This document shows, piece by piece, positions 55,764-64,000 of a stretch of DNA of 64,000 nucleotides. The translations under genes were made by a program, and so were the position numbers. The DNA comes from Lacimicrobium alkaliphilum. Its GTDB lineage: Bacteria > Pseudomonadota > Gammaproteobacteria > Enterobacterales > Alteromonadaceae. Within the stretch, counting starts at the first letter, position 1. Every line of letters begins with the position of its first letter. The notes below the pieces were generated by a model, which saw only the letters and a list, made by a program, of their open reading frames with translations, was not told the DNA's origin and did no database searches. Location: assembly GCF_002591895.1 (NCBI RefSeq), contig NZ_NISX01000006.1, positions 62,001-126,000 on the forward strand. Reading direction: 5' to 3'.

Positions 55764-56381
55764 TCAGATTGAACCTCGCCTTATATTTACCGCACCGGCT
55801 GAGTGGTTGGTCAGCATAGTGATCAGCGTTTGTACTTCACTGGCCGCCACAGCCAGTTGCATGCTTACCTGTTGCTGGTAATCAGGTTCATTGGCCTGAA
55901 CATCGTATTGACTGAGAATATGGCGTACCTGTGATTCCAGCGCATAATCAAATTGCAGTTGCAGCAGCTCGCGAGACACAAATGGGTGAGACGGTATGTG
56001 TTCCAATACGCCCGATACAGCATCGGAATAGGCCCGTTGTAATCCGCCGGTACCAAGTTTAGTGCCACCAAAATAACGCACCACAGCCACCACTACCTCA
56101 CCCATACCGGAATATTGCAGCACCTTAAGCATCGGCATGCCGGCGGTGCCACTGGGCTCACCATCATCGCTCATCGACATCACAGTGGTATCCGGCGCGC
56201 CGGCGATATAAGCCCAGCACACATGACGGGCTTGTGGATGGCGCTCGCGGACAGCACGGATAAAGTGCTCTGCCGCATCCCGGTTGTCAGCATGTCCGGC
56301 GTAACAGATAAAGCGGCTGCGTTTAATCTCTGACTCAAATTCAGCCGCTGCGGATGGGATCAGATACTGCGTAGCGGCCAA
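55764..56381 (-). CDS. YigZ/IMPACT-family protein
   Basis: 205 residues. The N-terminal UPF0029 (Impact) domain shows SRFICYAGHADNRDAAEHFI and the segment ARHVCWAYIAGAPDTTVMSMSDDGEPSGTAGMPML typical of YigZ, followed by VVVAVVRYFGGTKLGTGGLQRAYSDA. The C-terminal domain is a small EF-G domain-V-like fold (DUF1949). Its molecular function is not settled; the eukaryotic relative inhibits GCN2 activation. The start codon is 2 bases from the stop of fghA, so it follows fghA in the same transcript. Confidence 0.92.
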   Translation of the reverse strand: MAATQYLIPSAAAEFESEIKRSRFICYAGHADNRDAAEHFIRAVRERHPQARHVCWAYIAGAPDTTVMSMSDDGEPSGTAGMPMLKVLQYSGMGEVVVAVVRYFGGTKLGTGGLQRAYSDAVSGVLEHIPSHPFVSRELLQLQFDYALESQVRHILSQYDVQANEPDYQQQVSMQLAVAASEVQTLITMLTNHSAGAVNIRRGSI

Positions 56382-56383
56382 GA

Positions 56384-57235
56384 TCAGGCCTTCAGATACG
56401 TAGCGTGAAAGCGCAGATGTTGTTCGATAAAGCTGGCGATAAAATAGTAGCTGTGATCATAACCGGGGTGATAGCCAAACTCTGCCTTGACGCCGGTTTT
56501 CTCGCATATTTCCTCCAGCGGTCTGGTAAGGCGTTGACTCTCCAGAAAGTTATCCGCCAAGCCCTGGTCGACTTTAATCGGTAACTGCCAGTCTCCTCGC
56601 TTGTTTGCCAGCAAGTGGCAGGCATCATATTGTTGCCACTGTTGTTTATTCTCACCCAGATAGGCACTGAAGGCTTTTTGACCCCAGGGGCAATTAACCG
56701 GGTTAACAATAGGCGCAAAAGCCGACACCGAAGTGAAACGGTCCGGATTGCGCAGCGCCAGCACCAAAGCACCATGCCCGCCCATCGAATGGCCACTGAT
56801 GGCAGACTTTGAAATGTTAAACTGCTGTTCAATCAAAGCAGGCAGCTCTTCGGCAATATAGTCATACATCTGATAGTGGCGCTGCCAGGGGGATTCTGTG
56901 GCATTGACATAAAAACCGGCGCCCAGGCCCAGATCATAAGCGCCGTCTTCGGCATCGGGCACACCTTCTCCCCGTGGACTGGTATCGGGGATCACCAGCA
57001 TAATTCCCAGTTCGGCGGCAACACGCTGTGCCCCGGCTTTAGCCGAAAAATTCTCATCGGAGCAGGTCAGCCCCGAAAGCCAGTACAGCACCGGCAGGGG
57101 CTGATCTTTCTCTGCCTGTGGCGGTAAATACACCGAGAACTGCATTTTGCAGTGCAGCACCTGTGAGTCATGCTGAAAACGCTTTTGCCAACCATCAAAA
57201 GATTTAACGGCTGAAATTTCAGTAAGTTGTGTCAT
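56384..57235 (-). CDS. fghA: S-formylglutathione hydrolase
   Basis: 283 residues, an esterase-D-type alpha/beta hydrolase. The nucleophile is in [16 protein letters not shown] (Ser near 147), with the Asp/His of the triad in the C-terminal part ([18 protein letters not shown]). It cleaves S-formylglutathione to formate and glutathione, the second step of glutathione-dependent formaldehyde oxidation. The first-step gene (frmA) is upstream on the same strand but separated by a 663-base gap filled by tandem repeats. Confidence 0.96.
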   Translation of the reverse strand: MTQLTEISAVKSFDGWQKRFQHDSQVLHCKMQFSVYLPPQAEKDQPLPVLYWLSGLTCSDENFSAKAGAQRVAAELGIMLVIPDTSPRGEGVPDAEDGAYDLGLGAGFYVNATESPWQRHYQMYDYIAEELPALIEQQFNISKSAISGHSMGGHGALVLALRNPDRFTSVSAFAPIVNPVNCPWGQKAFSAYLGENKQQWQQYDACHLLANKRGDWQLPIKVDQGLADNFLESQRLTRPLEEICEKTGVKAEFGYHPGYDHSYYFIASFIEQHLRFHATYLKA

Positions 57236-57250
57236 AAAATCACCTTATTT

Positions 57251-57891
57251 ACCACAGAGGCACGGAGAACACGGAAATTATAAGGGCTTTTATTCTCCGC
57301 GTCTTAGCGCCTCTGCGAGATCAAACAAAGAAAAACAGGGTGATCTCGCAAAGGCGCAGTGGCGCAGAGGTGTTAAAGATCCCCATTTTTAAACCCTCTG
57401 TACCTTCTGTGTCTCCGTGGTTAGTTCGTTATGTCTGCCCAATGCTGGATTCCGCTTCGATGCAGCCAGGCTACAGACTTATTCACCACAGAGTCACAGA
57501 GAGCACGGAAATTATAAGGGCTTTTATTCTCCGCGTCTTAGCGCCTCTGCGAGATCAAACAAAGAAAAGCAGGGTGATCTCGCAAAGGCGCAGTGGCGCA
57601 GAGGTGTTAAAGATCCCCATTTTTAAACCCTCTGTACCTTCTGTGTCTCCGTGGTTAGTTCGTTATGTCTGCCCAATGCTGGATTCCGCTTCGATGCAGC
57701 CAGGCTACAGACTTATTCACCACAGAGTCACAGAGAGCACGGAAATTATAAGGGCTTTTATTCTCCGCGTCTTAGCGCCTCTGCGAGATCAAACAAAGAA
57801 AAGCAGGGTGATCTCGCAAAGGCGCAGTGGCGCAGAGGTGTTAAAGATCACCCATTTTTAAACCTCTGTGCCCTCCGTGTCTCTGTGGTGA
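57251..57891. repeat. Three tandem copies (234-bp period) of the ACCACAGAG...CTCTGTGGT element
   Basis: Copies start at 57251, 57485 and 57719, exactly 234 bp apart. Each has an inverted-repeat element of about 171 bp (ACCACAGAG at the left; CTCCGTGGT or CTCTGTGGT at the right; nested TCTGCGAGATCA / TGATCTCGCAAAGGCGCAG). After elements 1 and 2 comes the same 63-bp spacer (beginning TAGTTCGTTATG). Copy 3 lacks the spacer and runs up to the frmA stop. The period is not divisible into CRISPR-like units. Open frames here are repeat-derived. It fills the gap between frmA and fghA. Confidence 0.95.
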
Positions 57892-57898
57892 ATTATTT

Positions 57899-59056
<1,158 letters not shown>

Positions 59057-59171
59057 CTAACAACTTCAGGGAGGTTTGGATCATCAGTCAGCCCGAATCC
59101 CTGCATTTTGTCTGACGACTGTCTATGAAGTAAACTGTTAGGCTACCTGTGTAACCATTTCTGGTGTAACG

Positions 59172-59528
59172 ATGTCTGAATCTATGACTGGGCAACAACT
59201 TGAGCAATGCAAACAAAAGTTATTGCAAATGCGTGCAGAACTGGCCGCGCGTCAGGCGGCCAGTAGCGAGGTGGGTGATACCGGCACTGTAGTACTGGAT
59301 CAGCAGAGTGTAGGGCGGTTGTCACGCATAGATGCCATGCAGTCCCAGCAGATGGCGCTGGAGAGTCAGCGTCGCCGTGAACTGGTGGCTAAGCAGGTGG
59401 AAGCGGCCCTTAAGCGTATTGAAGAGGATGACTACGGCTATTGTCTGGAATGTGACGAAGAAATCGATCCCCGCCGACTATTATTTAATCCGGTCGTCAC
59501 CTGTTGTATTGATTGTGCGGATAAATAA
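59172..59528 (+). CDS. DksA/TraR-type zinc-finger protein
   Basis: 118 residues: an N-terminal coiled-coil (about 10-85, including the tip RQAASSEVGDTGTVVLDQ) and a C-terminal four-Cys zinc finger (YCLECDEEIDPRRLLFNPVVTCCIDC). It is shorter than DksA (151 aa) and similar to the DksA2/TraR-like group that binds the RNA polymerase secondary channel. It lacks the usual DxxDxA tip; the tip here is less acidic, so ppGpp-type regulation is uncertain. It is a single gene, divergent from frmA. Confidence 0.88.
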   Translation: MSESMTGQQLEQCKQKLLQMRAELAARQAASSEVGDTGTVVLDQQSVGRLSRIDAMQSQQMALESQRRRELVAKQVEAALKRIEEDDYGYCLECDEEIDPRRLLFNPVVTCCIDCADK

Positions 59529-59552
59529 CCTTTTACAGGTTCAGACGGCTTT

Positions 59553-60398
59553 TTAAACATCCTGCAGATAGATTTGGGCGGCCCCGATCCCCTGCAGATA
59601 CCCCTGCTCCAGCAGGGCGGTATCTTTGGTGAAGCGCCCGACTTTAAAATCCGCTGGGGGTGAGATAACCCGGATGCGGCAATCCAGCGGCGGTACGGTA
59701 ATAAACTGTAGCGCCCGGTTATAACGCTGGGCCCGCCTGAGCACTGCCGCATACAGTTTCGGGTAGCCTCTGAAAAAAGGCCGGGTCAATACCGGTAAAG
59801 CGCTTTTGCGTTTCTGATAACCCAGGGGTTTGGACAGGATCACGGTAATATCCCGCGCCCCTTGTCGATAGGCAAATTCCACCGGAATCGAGTCTGTCAG
59901 CCCACCGTCCGTCATCGGTTCACCGTCGATAACAGGATAATTCCGATAGGCCAGAGGCACGGCGCAGGAGGCAGGAAACACCTGATGCAGGTTGTCTGGT
60001 GAGATTTTAAAATAATGCGACTTACCCGAGTGCACGCCCGTAGTCACCACCCACAAAGGGCGTTTTTGCCGCTGATAATATTGCAAATCCAGGGGAATAT
60101 CAGCAAATGACGCGTGCCATAGCCAGCTGACATCACAAAAATGACCACCGCGCAGATAGCGACGCCAGCTAATGAAATCGTCCCGGGTGGCGTGATCACA
60201 GATAATCTGTTTGCTTCTGCCCGGAGCCTGACAAAGGTATCCAATCAGGTTGGTGGAACCCGCCGAAACACCCACGGCAAAATCAAAGGGGCAATGCTTC
60301 GCCTGCATCAGAGCATCCAGCACCCCGGCGGTAAAAATGCCGCGCATGGCACCGCCTTCTGCAACGATTGCCGAGGTGAGGGCCGAGACCTGATTCAA
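59553..60398 (-). CDS. Patatin-like phospholipase
   Basis: 281 residues, TTG start at 60398 with AAGGAG six bases upstream. Patatin fold: oxyanion loop EGGAMRGIFTAGVLDAL, nucleophile GVSAGSTN (Ser near 45) and the catalytic Asp in DGGLTDSIPV. This group matches RssA/YjjU-like bacterial patatins that hydrolyse phospholipid acyl chains. It is the last gene of a minus-strand run cfa - isocitrate dehydrogenase - unknown - patatin with gaps of 22-35 bases, linking it to membrane-lipid changes. Confidence 0.92.
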   Translation of the reverse strand: MNQVSALTSAIVAEGGAMRGIFTAGVLDALMQAKHCPFDFAVGVSAGSTNLIGYLCQAPGRSKQIICDHATRDDFISWRRYLRGGHFCDVSWLWHASFADIPLDLQYYQRQKRPLWVVTTGVHSGKSHYFKISPDNLHQVFPASCAVPLAYRNYPVIDGEPMTDGGLTDSIPVEFAYRQGARDITVILSKPLGYQKRKSALPVLTRPFFRGYPKLYAAVLRRAQRYNRALQFITVPPLDCRIRVISPPADFKVGRFTKDTALLEQGYLQGIGAAQIYLQDV

Positions 60399-60433
60399 GC
60401 TATTCTCCTTATTAATTGCAAGCGCAATAAGCG

Positions 60434-61078
60434 CTACTGCATTTGCCGGGCGAAACTGACAATCGGAATATGGGCAAAGACATTACGGGCCAGGCGGCTG
60501 CTCGCGCGATTTACCGGCAACTGGATATTAAAGCCAAAGCTTTGCAGGTATTTCAGCAGCACCCCTTCTGCCATATCCTGGTCAGCGGGCAGGTAGTAAG
60601 TCAGGTAGGTATCCTGGCACAGGTTGCCCTGTTCGAATTTGCAGATTTGTGAGTTGGCCATGCCAACAAATCCCATTTTCAGTACCTGCTGGCTTTGCGT
60701 GTCATCAAAATGCAGATCATCACCGTGATCCGGTTGCACGGCGTAGCCGAGTTTCTGCATGCTGGTAAAAAATAACGCCAGGCGCTCGGCATCGGTCATC
60801 TGTTTCAGCGCACTGAGGCTTTTCTGGATCTCTGCATAGCGATTCAGACGTTGCAGCCAGCGCCTGGCAAATCCGCTTTTTTGCGGCTCCAGTACCTTAT
60901 TAAAATACTTTACCGTTCCCGCAGAGACGGTTTTGCGTTTTTGTAATCGCTTGAGCTGGGCTTTGACGAACGCGGCAAATTCACTGTCATGGCGAAAATG
61001 CCGTTTTTTCTCCACCATTAACTGCACCAGACTGATGTTTTGCATGGCGCTGTACAGGCTGATGTCATTCGGGCTCAT
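60434..61078 (-). CDS. Unrecognised protein in the cfa-idh-patatin operon
   Basis: 214 residues, soluble, no signal peptide. The N-terminal half is basic and helical (EKKRHFRHDSEFAAFVKAQ, then KRLQKRKTVSAGTVKYFNKVL). The C-terminal half is mixed and contains DDLHFDDTQSQ and QGNLCQDTYLTYYLPADQDMA. I recognise no family. Gaps of 26 and 35 bases to the flanking genes place it in their operon. Confidence 0.7.
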   Translation of the reverse strand: MSPNDISLYSAMQNISLVQLMVEKKRHFRHDSEFAAFVKAQLKRLQKRKTVSAGTVKYFNKVLEPQKSGFARRWLQRLNRYAEIQKSLSALKQMTDAERLALFFTSMQKLGYAVQPDHGDDLHFDDTQSQQVLKMGFVGMANSQICKFEQGNLCQDTYLTYYLPADQDMAEGVLLKYLQSFGFNIQLPVNRASSRLARNVFAHIPIVSFARQMQ

Positions 61079-61104
61079 AAAACGGTTCTTCTGTGTTGTT
61101 CAGA

Positions 61105-62109
61105 TCAGAGTCGTTCCAGCACTGCCTGAGTAAAATCAGTGGTGCTGCCGTTGCCGCCGAGATCCCGGGTAACCCTGTCACCGCTGGCAATCACATCGGT
61201 CAACGCATGCAGAATCCGGGCCGCTTGCTCAGGTTTGTTGAGATAATTGAGCATTTGTATCGCCGCCAGGATCACCGACGTGGGGTTGGCAATATTCTGG
61301 CCAGCAATATCCGGTGCACTGCCGTGTACTGCTTCGAAGATGGCGCAGTCTTTACCAATATTGGCGCCAGGCGCCATCCCCAGCCCGCCAACCAGCCCGG
61401 CACAGAGGTCGGAGATAATATCGCCAAACAGGTTAGTGGTGACAATCACGTCAAACTGATGAGGGTTCATCACCAGTTGCATGCAGGTGTTATCCACAAT
61501 CATCTCGTTGAATTCGATATCCGGGTAGGCTTTGGCGATCTCACGGGCAGTTTTGAGAAACAAACCTGAGGTGCTTTTAAGGATGTTAGCCTTGTGCACT
61601 GCGGTGACTTTTTTACGCCCTTCGCGGCGGGCCGTCTCAAAGGCGAATTCAAGGATATTGCGGGCCCCGGTACGGGTAATGATACTTGTGGCTTTGGCGG
61701 TTTCGCCATCATCCGATAACTCCTGCCCTAAACCACTGTACATCCCCTCGGTATTTTCCCTGACGGTGAGGATATCAATATCTTCATATCTGGCCTGAGT
61801 GCCGGCGAAGGACTTCACCGGGCGCAGATTAGCGTACAGGGAAAACTTTTTACGCAGGGCTACATTAATTGAGGTAAAACCCTCACCCACAGGGGTAGTA
61901 AGAGGGCCTTTAAGGGTTACACCATGTTGAGCGATAGCATCCACTGTGGTGGCCGGTAACAGCTCGCCGTGGCGTTCCATGGCAACCAGTCCGGCGTCCA
62001 CAAAGCGGTATTCTAATCCTGCATTCACTTTATCCAGTATCTTAAGGGTTGCATCGACAATGCTGGGGCCGATGCCATCGCCGCGGATGACAGTAATCGT
62101 TTGCTTCAT
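61105..62109 (-). CDS. NAD-type isocitrate dehydrogenase (decarboxylating dehydrogenase family)
   Basis: 334 residues, much shorter than NADP-type Icd (about 416) and of the NAD-IDH/IPMDH type. Conserved blocks are [14 protein letters not shown] at the N terminus, [32 protein letters not shown] (substrate and phosphorylation-loop region), [11 protein letters not shown], the metal-binding [32 protein letters not shown], and [24 protein letters not shown]. Isopropylmalate or homoisocitrate activity cannot be fully excluded. AAGGAA precedes the ATG. Confidence 0.88.
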   Translation of the reverse strand: MKQTITVIRGDGIGPSIVDATLKILDKVNAGLEYRFVDAGLVAMERHGELLPATTVDAIAQHGVTLKGPLTTPVGEGFTSINVALRKKFSLYANLRPVKSFAGTQARYEDIDILTVRENTEGMYSGLGQELSDDGETAKATSIITRTGARNILEFAFETARREGRKKVTAVHKANILKSTSGLFLKTAREIAKAYPDIEFNEMIVDNTCMQLVMNPHQFDVIVTTNLFGDIISDLCAGLVGGLGMAPGANIGKDCAIFEAVHGSAPDIAGQNIANPTSVILAAIQMLNYLNKPEQAARILHALTDVIASGDRVTRDLGGNGSTTDFTQAVLERL

Positions 62110-62131
62110 TGAAGTTCCTTAGTGTTAAAAA

Positions 62132-63292
62132 TTAACAGATGCGGTGGTAGCCACCCTCGACGCCTTGCTTTGATAATACCCATTGCCACAGCTGAATGTC
62201 CCGGGCCCGGAAGGCACCAGCACAGGAGAGCAGGTAGTAGCGCCACATGCGGTAGAATTTTTCGCCCAGCTGGTCGGCAAAAGCTGGCCAGGCCTGCTCA
62301 AAGTTTTCATGCCAGGCCATCAGGGTCTTGTCGTAATCCGCACCGAAGTTGTGTAAATCTTCGATCACGAAAAGTTTGTCGGCAGCATCGCCAATCTGAC
62401 CAATGGCGGGTAGCTCACCATTGGGGAAAATATATTTGTCTATCCAGGGGTCTGGGTAGCTGTCCCGCTGATTCTTGCCGATGGTATGCAGCAGGAACAG
62501 GCCGTTGTCTTTCAGGCAGCGGTGTGCGACCTGCATGTAGTCGCGATAGTTTTTTCGCCCCACATGCTCAAACATGCCCACACTGACGATGCGGTCAAAT
62601 TGCTCGCTGATCTGACGGTAGTCCTGTAATCTGAATTCCAGGTCAAGATGCGAATACCGCTTCTTCGCCCATTCAGTCTGTTCTTTGGAGATGGTTACGC
62701 CAACACATTTAACCCCGTAGTGCTCAGCGGCATAACTCATAAAACTGCCCCAGCCACAACCGATGTCCAGTACCCGCATGCCGGGTTGCAACTGGAGTTT
62801 CTGGCAGATGAGTTCGAGTTTTGCCTCCTGCGCCTGTTCCAGCGTCATGGCATTTTTCCAGTAGCCACAGGTATAGGTCATTCTCGAGTCGAGCATGGTC
62901 TGATAAAAATCATTGCCGAGATCGTAATGATGTTCGCCCACCTGCCAGGCCTTTTTATAGGTCTGGCGGTTAAACAGTCTGGTTTTGAGGACGTGAGTCC
63001 AGAGTTTGGAGGGTTTGACTTTATCCGGCAGGCGATGGCGTAACATGCGGTAGAAGAATTGATCCAGATGTTCGGCATCCCACTCGCCCTCCATATAACT
63101 TTCACCCAGCGCCAGATTGCCATTGGCAAAGATGCGCTCGGGTAATTTAGGCGCTTTTAATTGCATGTCCCAGGGCCGCTTGCCGTTGACCTGTATATCG
63201 ACTTCACTCAGTAATGACTGAAAATACTGATGAATACGGGACTGATTAAGATAGGAATGTTTTTTGTCTTTTTTACTAATGGGTGATGCCAC
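62132..63292 (-). CDS. cfa: Cyclopropane-fatty-acyl-phospholipid synthase
   Basis: 386 residues (E. coli Cfa 382). It adds a methylene group from SAM to double bonds of membrane phospholipids. The SAM-binding motif VLDIGCGWGSFMSYAAEHYG is followed by GVTISKEQTEWAKKR, and a conserved late block is GMFEHVGRKNYRDYM. The N-terminal lipid-binding region includes LALGESYMEGEWDAEHLDQFFYRML. It is the first gene of the probable cfa-idh-unknown-patatin operon. A gap of about 280 bases with no clear gene separates it from the MFS transporter. Confidence 0.96.
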   Translation of the reverse strand: MASPISKKDKKHSYLNQSRIHQYFQSLLSEVDIQVNGKRPWDMQLKAPKLPERIFANGNLALGESYMEGEWDAEHLDQFFYRMLRHRLPDKVKPSKLWTHVLKTRLFNRQTYKKAWQVGEHHYDLGNDFYQTMLDSRMTYTCGYWKNAMTLEQAQEAKLELICQKLQLQPGMRVLDIGCGWGSFMSYAAEHYGVKCVGVTISKEQTEWAKKRYSHLDLEFRLQDYRQISEQFDRIVSVGMFEHVGRKNYRDYMQVAHRCLKDNGLFLLHTIGKNQRDSYPDPWIDKYIFPNGELPAIGQIGDAADKLFVIEDLHNFGADYDKTLMAWHENFEQAWPAFADQLGEKFYRMWRYYLLSCAGAFRARDIQLWQWVLSKQGVEGGYHRIC

Positions 63293-63569
63293 TGGAATAC
63301 CTCCACAACCTTGGGTTTAGCTTGGATGGCAGTTAATCATTGCCATCTATAGGGAAAACGTTAGGGTTGAGAGTCGATTTACACTGGCACGGGCCTCTGA
63401 ATACTTGAATTTATAAAAAATTTAATAGCTTTTAGCGATTAATAATCGCGGCTGGTAGTGGATTATATATAAATGCTTGCTGTATTGCGAGCCAATATCG
63501 GGCTATCGGAAAAATTTATGCCAATTTTAAAAGTCGATAACCAGGCTGTAACTTTCTCGCAACAATGGG

Positions 63570-64000
63570 TTAACACTCCCTGTTGCGTCCGTAGGCCAGA
63601 AAAACCCCCAACCCGGCGATAACAACAAATACCGTACACCCGGCAAACAGTTGGCTGCCCTTGATACCAGCATCGATCAGCAGGCCAAACAGCCATGGTG
63701 AACTGGCGGTGGAGAGGATCATCAGCGATGTGGCCAAAGCGCGGATAGCGCCGAGGTTGGTGGTGCCGTATATCTCTGCCCACAGAGCATTAAACACCGG
63801 CCCGGTAATGCCGATGGATAGCCCCAGTACTGCCATAAACGCCGGTGCCAGCCAGGGGCCGTAGCCTATGGTCAACAGCAGCATGGCCAATAACAACGGC
63901 AGGGAGATAAAAGGCACCAGTTTTCTGGCCCGGAATCGGTCTACCAGCACGCCGGACCAGATTGAACCCGCCCAGTGCAGAATGCCATAAATGATAAAGC
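63570..64000 (-). CDS. MFS transporter, C-terminal part (cut by window edge)
   Basis: About 143 C-terminal residues are visible; the 5' end is outside the window. Four to five membrane helices are present (LVPFISLPLLLAMLLLTIGYGPWL, then AFMAVLGLSIGITGPVFNALWAEIYG, then SSPWLFGLLIDAG and a final FAGCTVFVVIAGLGVFLAYG). The loop GVLVDRFRARKLVP matches the MFS G-x3-D-R-x-G/R-R-K signature between helices 8 and 9. Substrate unknown. Confidence 0.82.
   Translation of the reverse strand, partial: FIIYGILHWAGSIWSGVLVDRFRARKLVPFISLPLLLAMLLLTIGYGPWLAPAFMAVLGLSIGITGPVFNALWAEIYGTTNLGAIRALATSLMILSTASSPWLFGLLIDAGIKGSQLFAGCTVFVVIAGLGVFLAYGRNREC

Noticed and set aside
57251-57891. Possible CRISPR array
   Set aside because: The period is 234 bp, the repeated part is about 171 bp with inverted structure, the spacer is the same each time, and no cas genes are near.
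63463-63783. 106-codon minus-strand open frame at the end of the MFS gene
   Set aside because: It overlaps the MFS coding frame, which has clear membrane helices and a signature loop; the other frame has no features.

Overview
The window reads as chromosome of a marine-type gammaproteobacterium, most likely Alteromonadales (inference from the overall set: thrABC next to ung, RdgC, PhoBR, NhaD, a DUF3545 protein, a PEP-CTERM protein and many orphan sensor and HDOD proteins). Genes are densely packed on both strands. No rRNA, tRNA, CRISPR array, integrase or complete insertion sequence was seen. Both window edges cut genes: thrA on the left and an MFS transporter on the right.

Layout. 1-3.5 kb: threonine biosynthesis (thrA end, thrB, thrC) and ung, chained by overlapping stop/start codons. 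3.5-11.2 kb: a DUF3545 protein, an orphan GAF histidine kinase, a GNAT-NYN pair, a repeat-filled gap, a periplasmic cyclophilin, two small Cys-rich/zinc-ribbon genes, a cytochrome b561/PepSY pair and an unrecognised helical-repeat protein. 11.2-14.6 kb: pgi-tal and a macro-domain hydrolase. 14.7-20.3 kb: an M49-like lipoprotein peptidase, an HDOD protein, rdgC and a second orphan histidine kinase. 20.7-24.5 kb: phoB-phoR-pstS-like and a prolyl-4-hydroxylase-like oxygenase. 24.6-30.5 kb: fumC and acnA (divergent), a small membrane protein and cyoE. 30.8-32.5 kb: a solute-binding protein and an HDOD protein.

32.7-39.1 kb holds the most notable system: a four-gene SMC/condensin-like operon (SMC ATPase, small KITE-like subunit, kleisin-like subunit, TOPRIM nuclease). 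This is the gene content of Wadjet/MksBEFG plasmid-defence systems, here in the order SMC-KITE-kleisin-nuclease. Its last gene ends inside a perfect 25-bp inverted repeat that supplies the stop codon.

39.1-43.7 kb is a MacAB-type ABC exporter operon. 43.8-48.2 kb has an exported methyltransferase, dgt, a PAS-only protein, tdk and a PEP-CTERM protein. 48.5-53.7 kb is a TetR-controlled export operon (RND/MMPL pump, LolA-like periplasmic protein, outer-membrane beta-barrel) with a double palindrome at the TetR start codon. 54-59 kb has nhaD, a YigZ-family protein and the formaldehyde detoxification pair frmA/fghA, which are separated by a 234-bp-period tandem repeat. 59-64 kb has a DksA-like zinc-finger protein, then a probable operon cfa - NAD-type isocitrate dehydrogenase - unknown - patatin, and the MFS fragment.

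A family of imperfect inverted repeats with ACCACAGAG...CTCTGTGGT ends occurs in four intergenic regions (about 6.4, 14.6, 53.8 and 57.3-57.9 kb) and explains most of the longer gene-free stretches.
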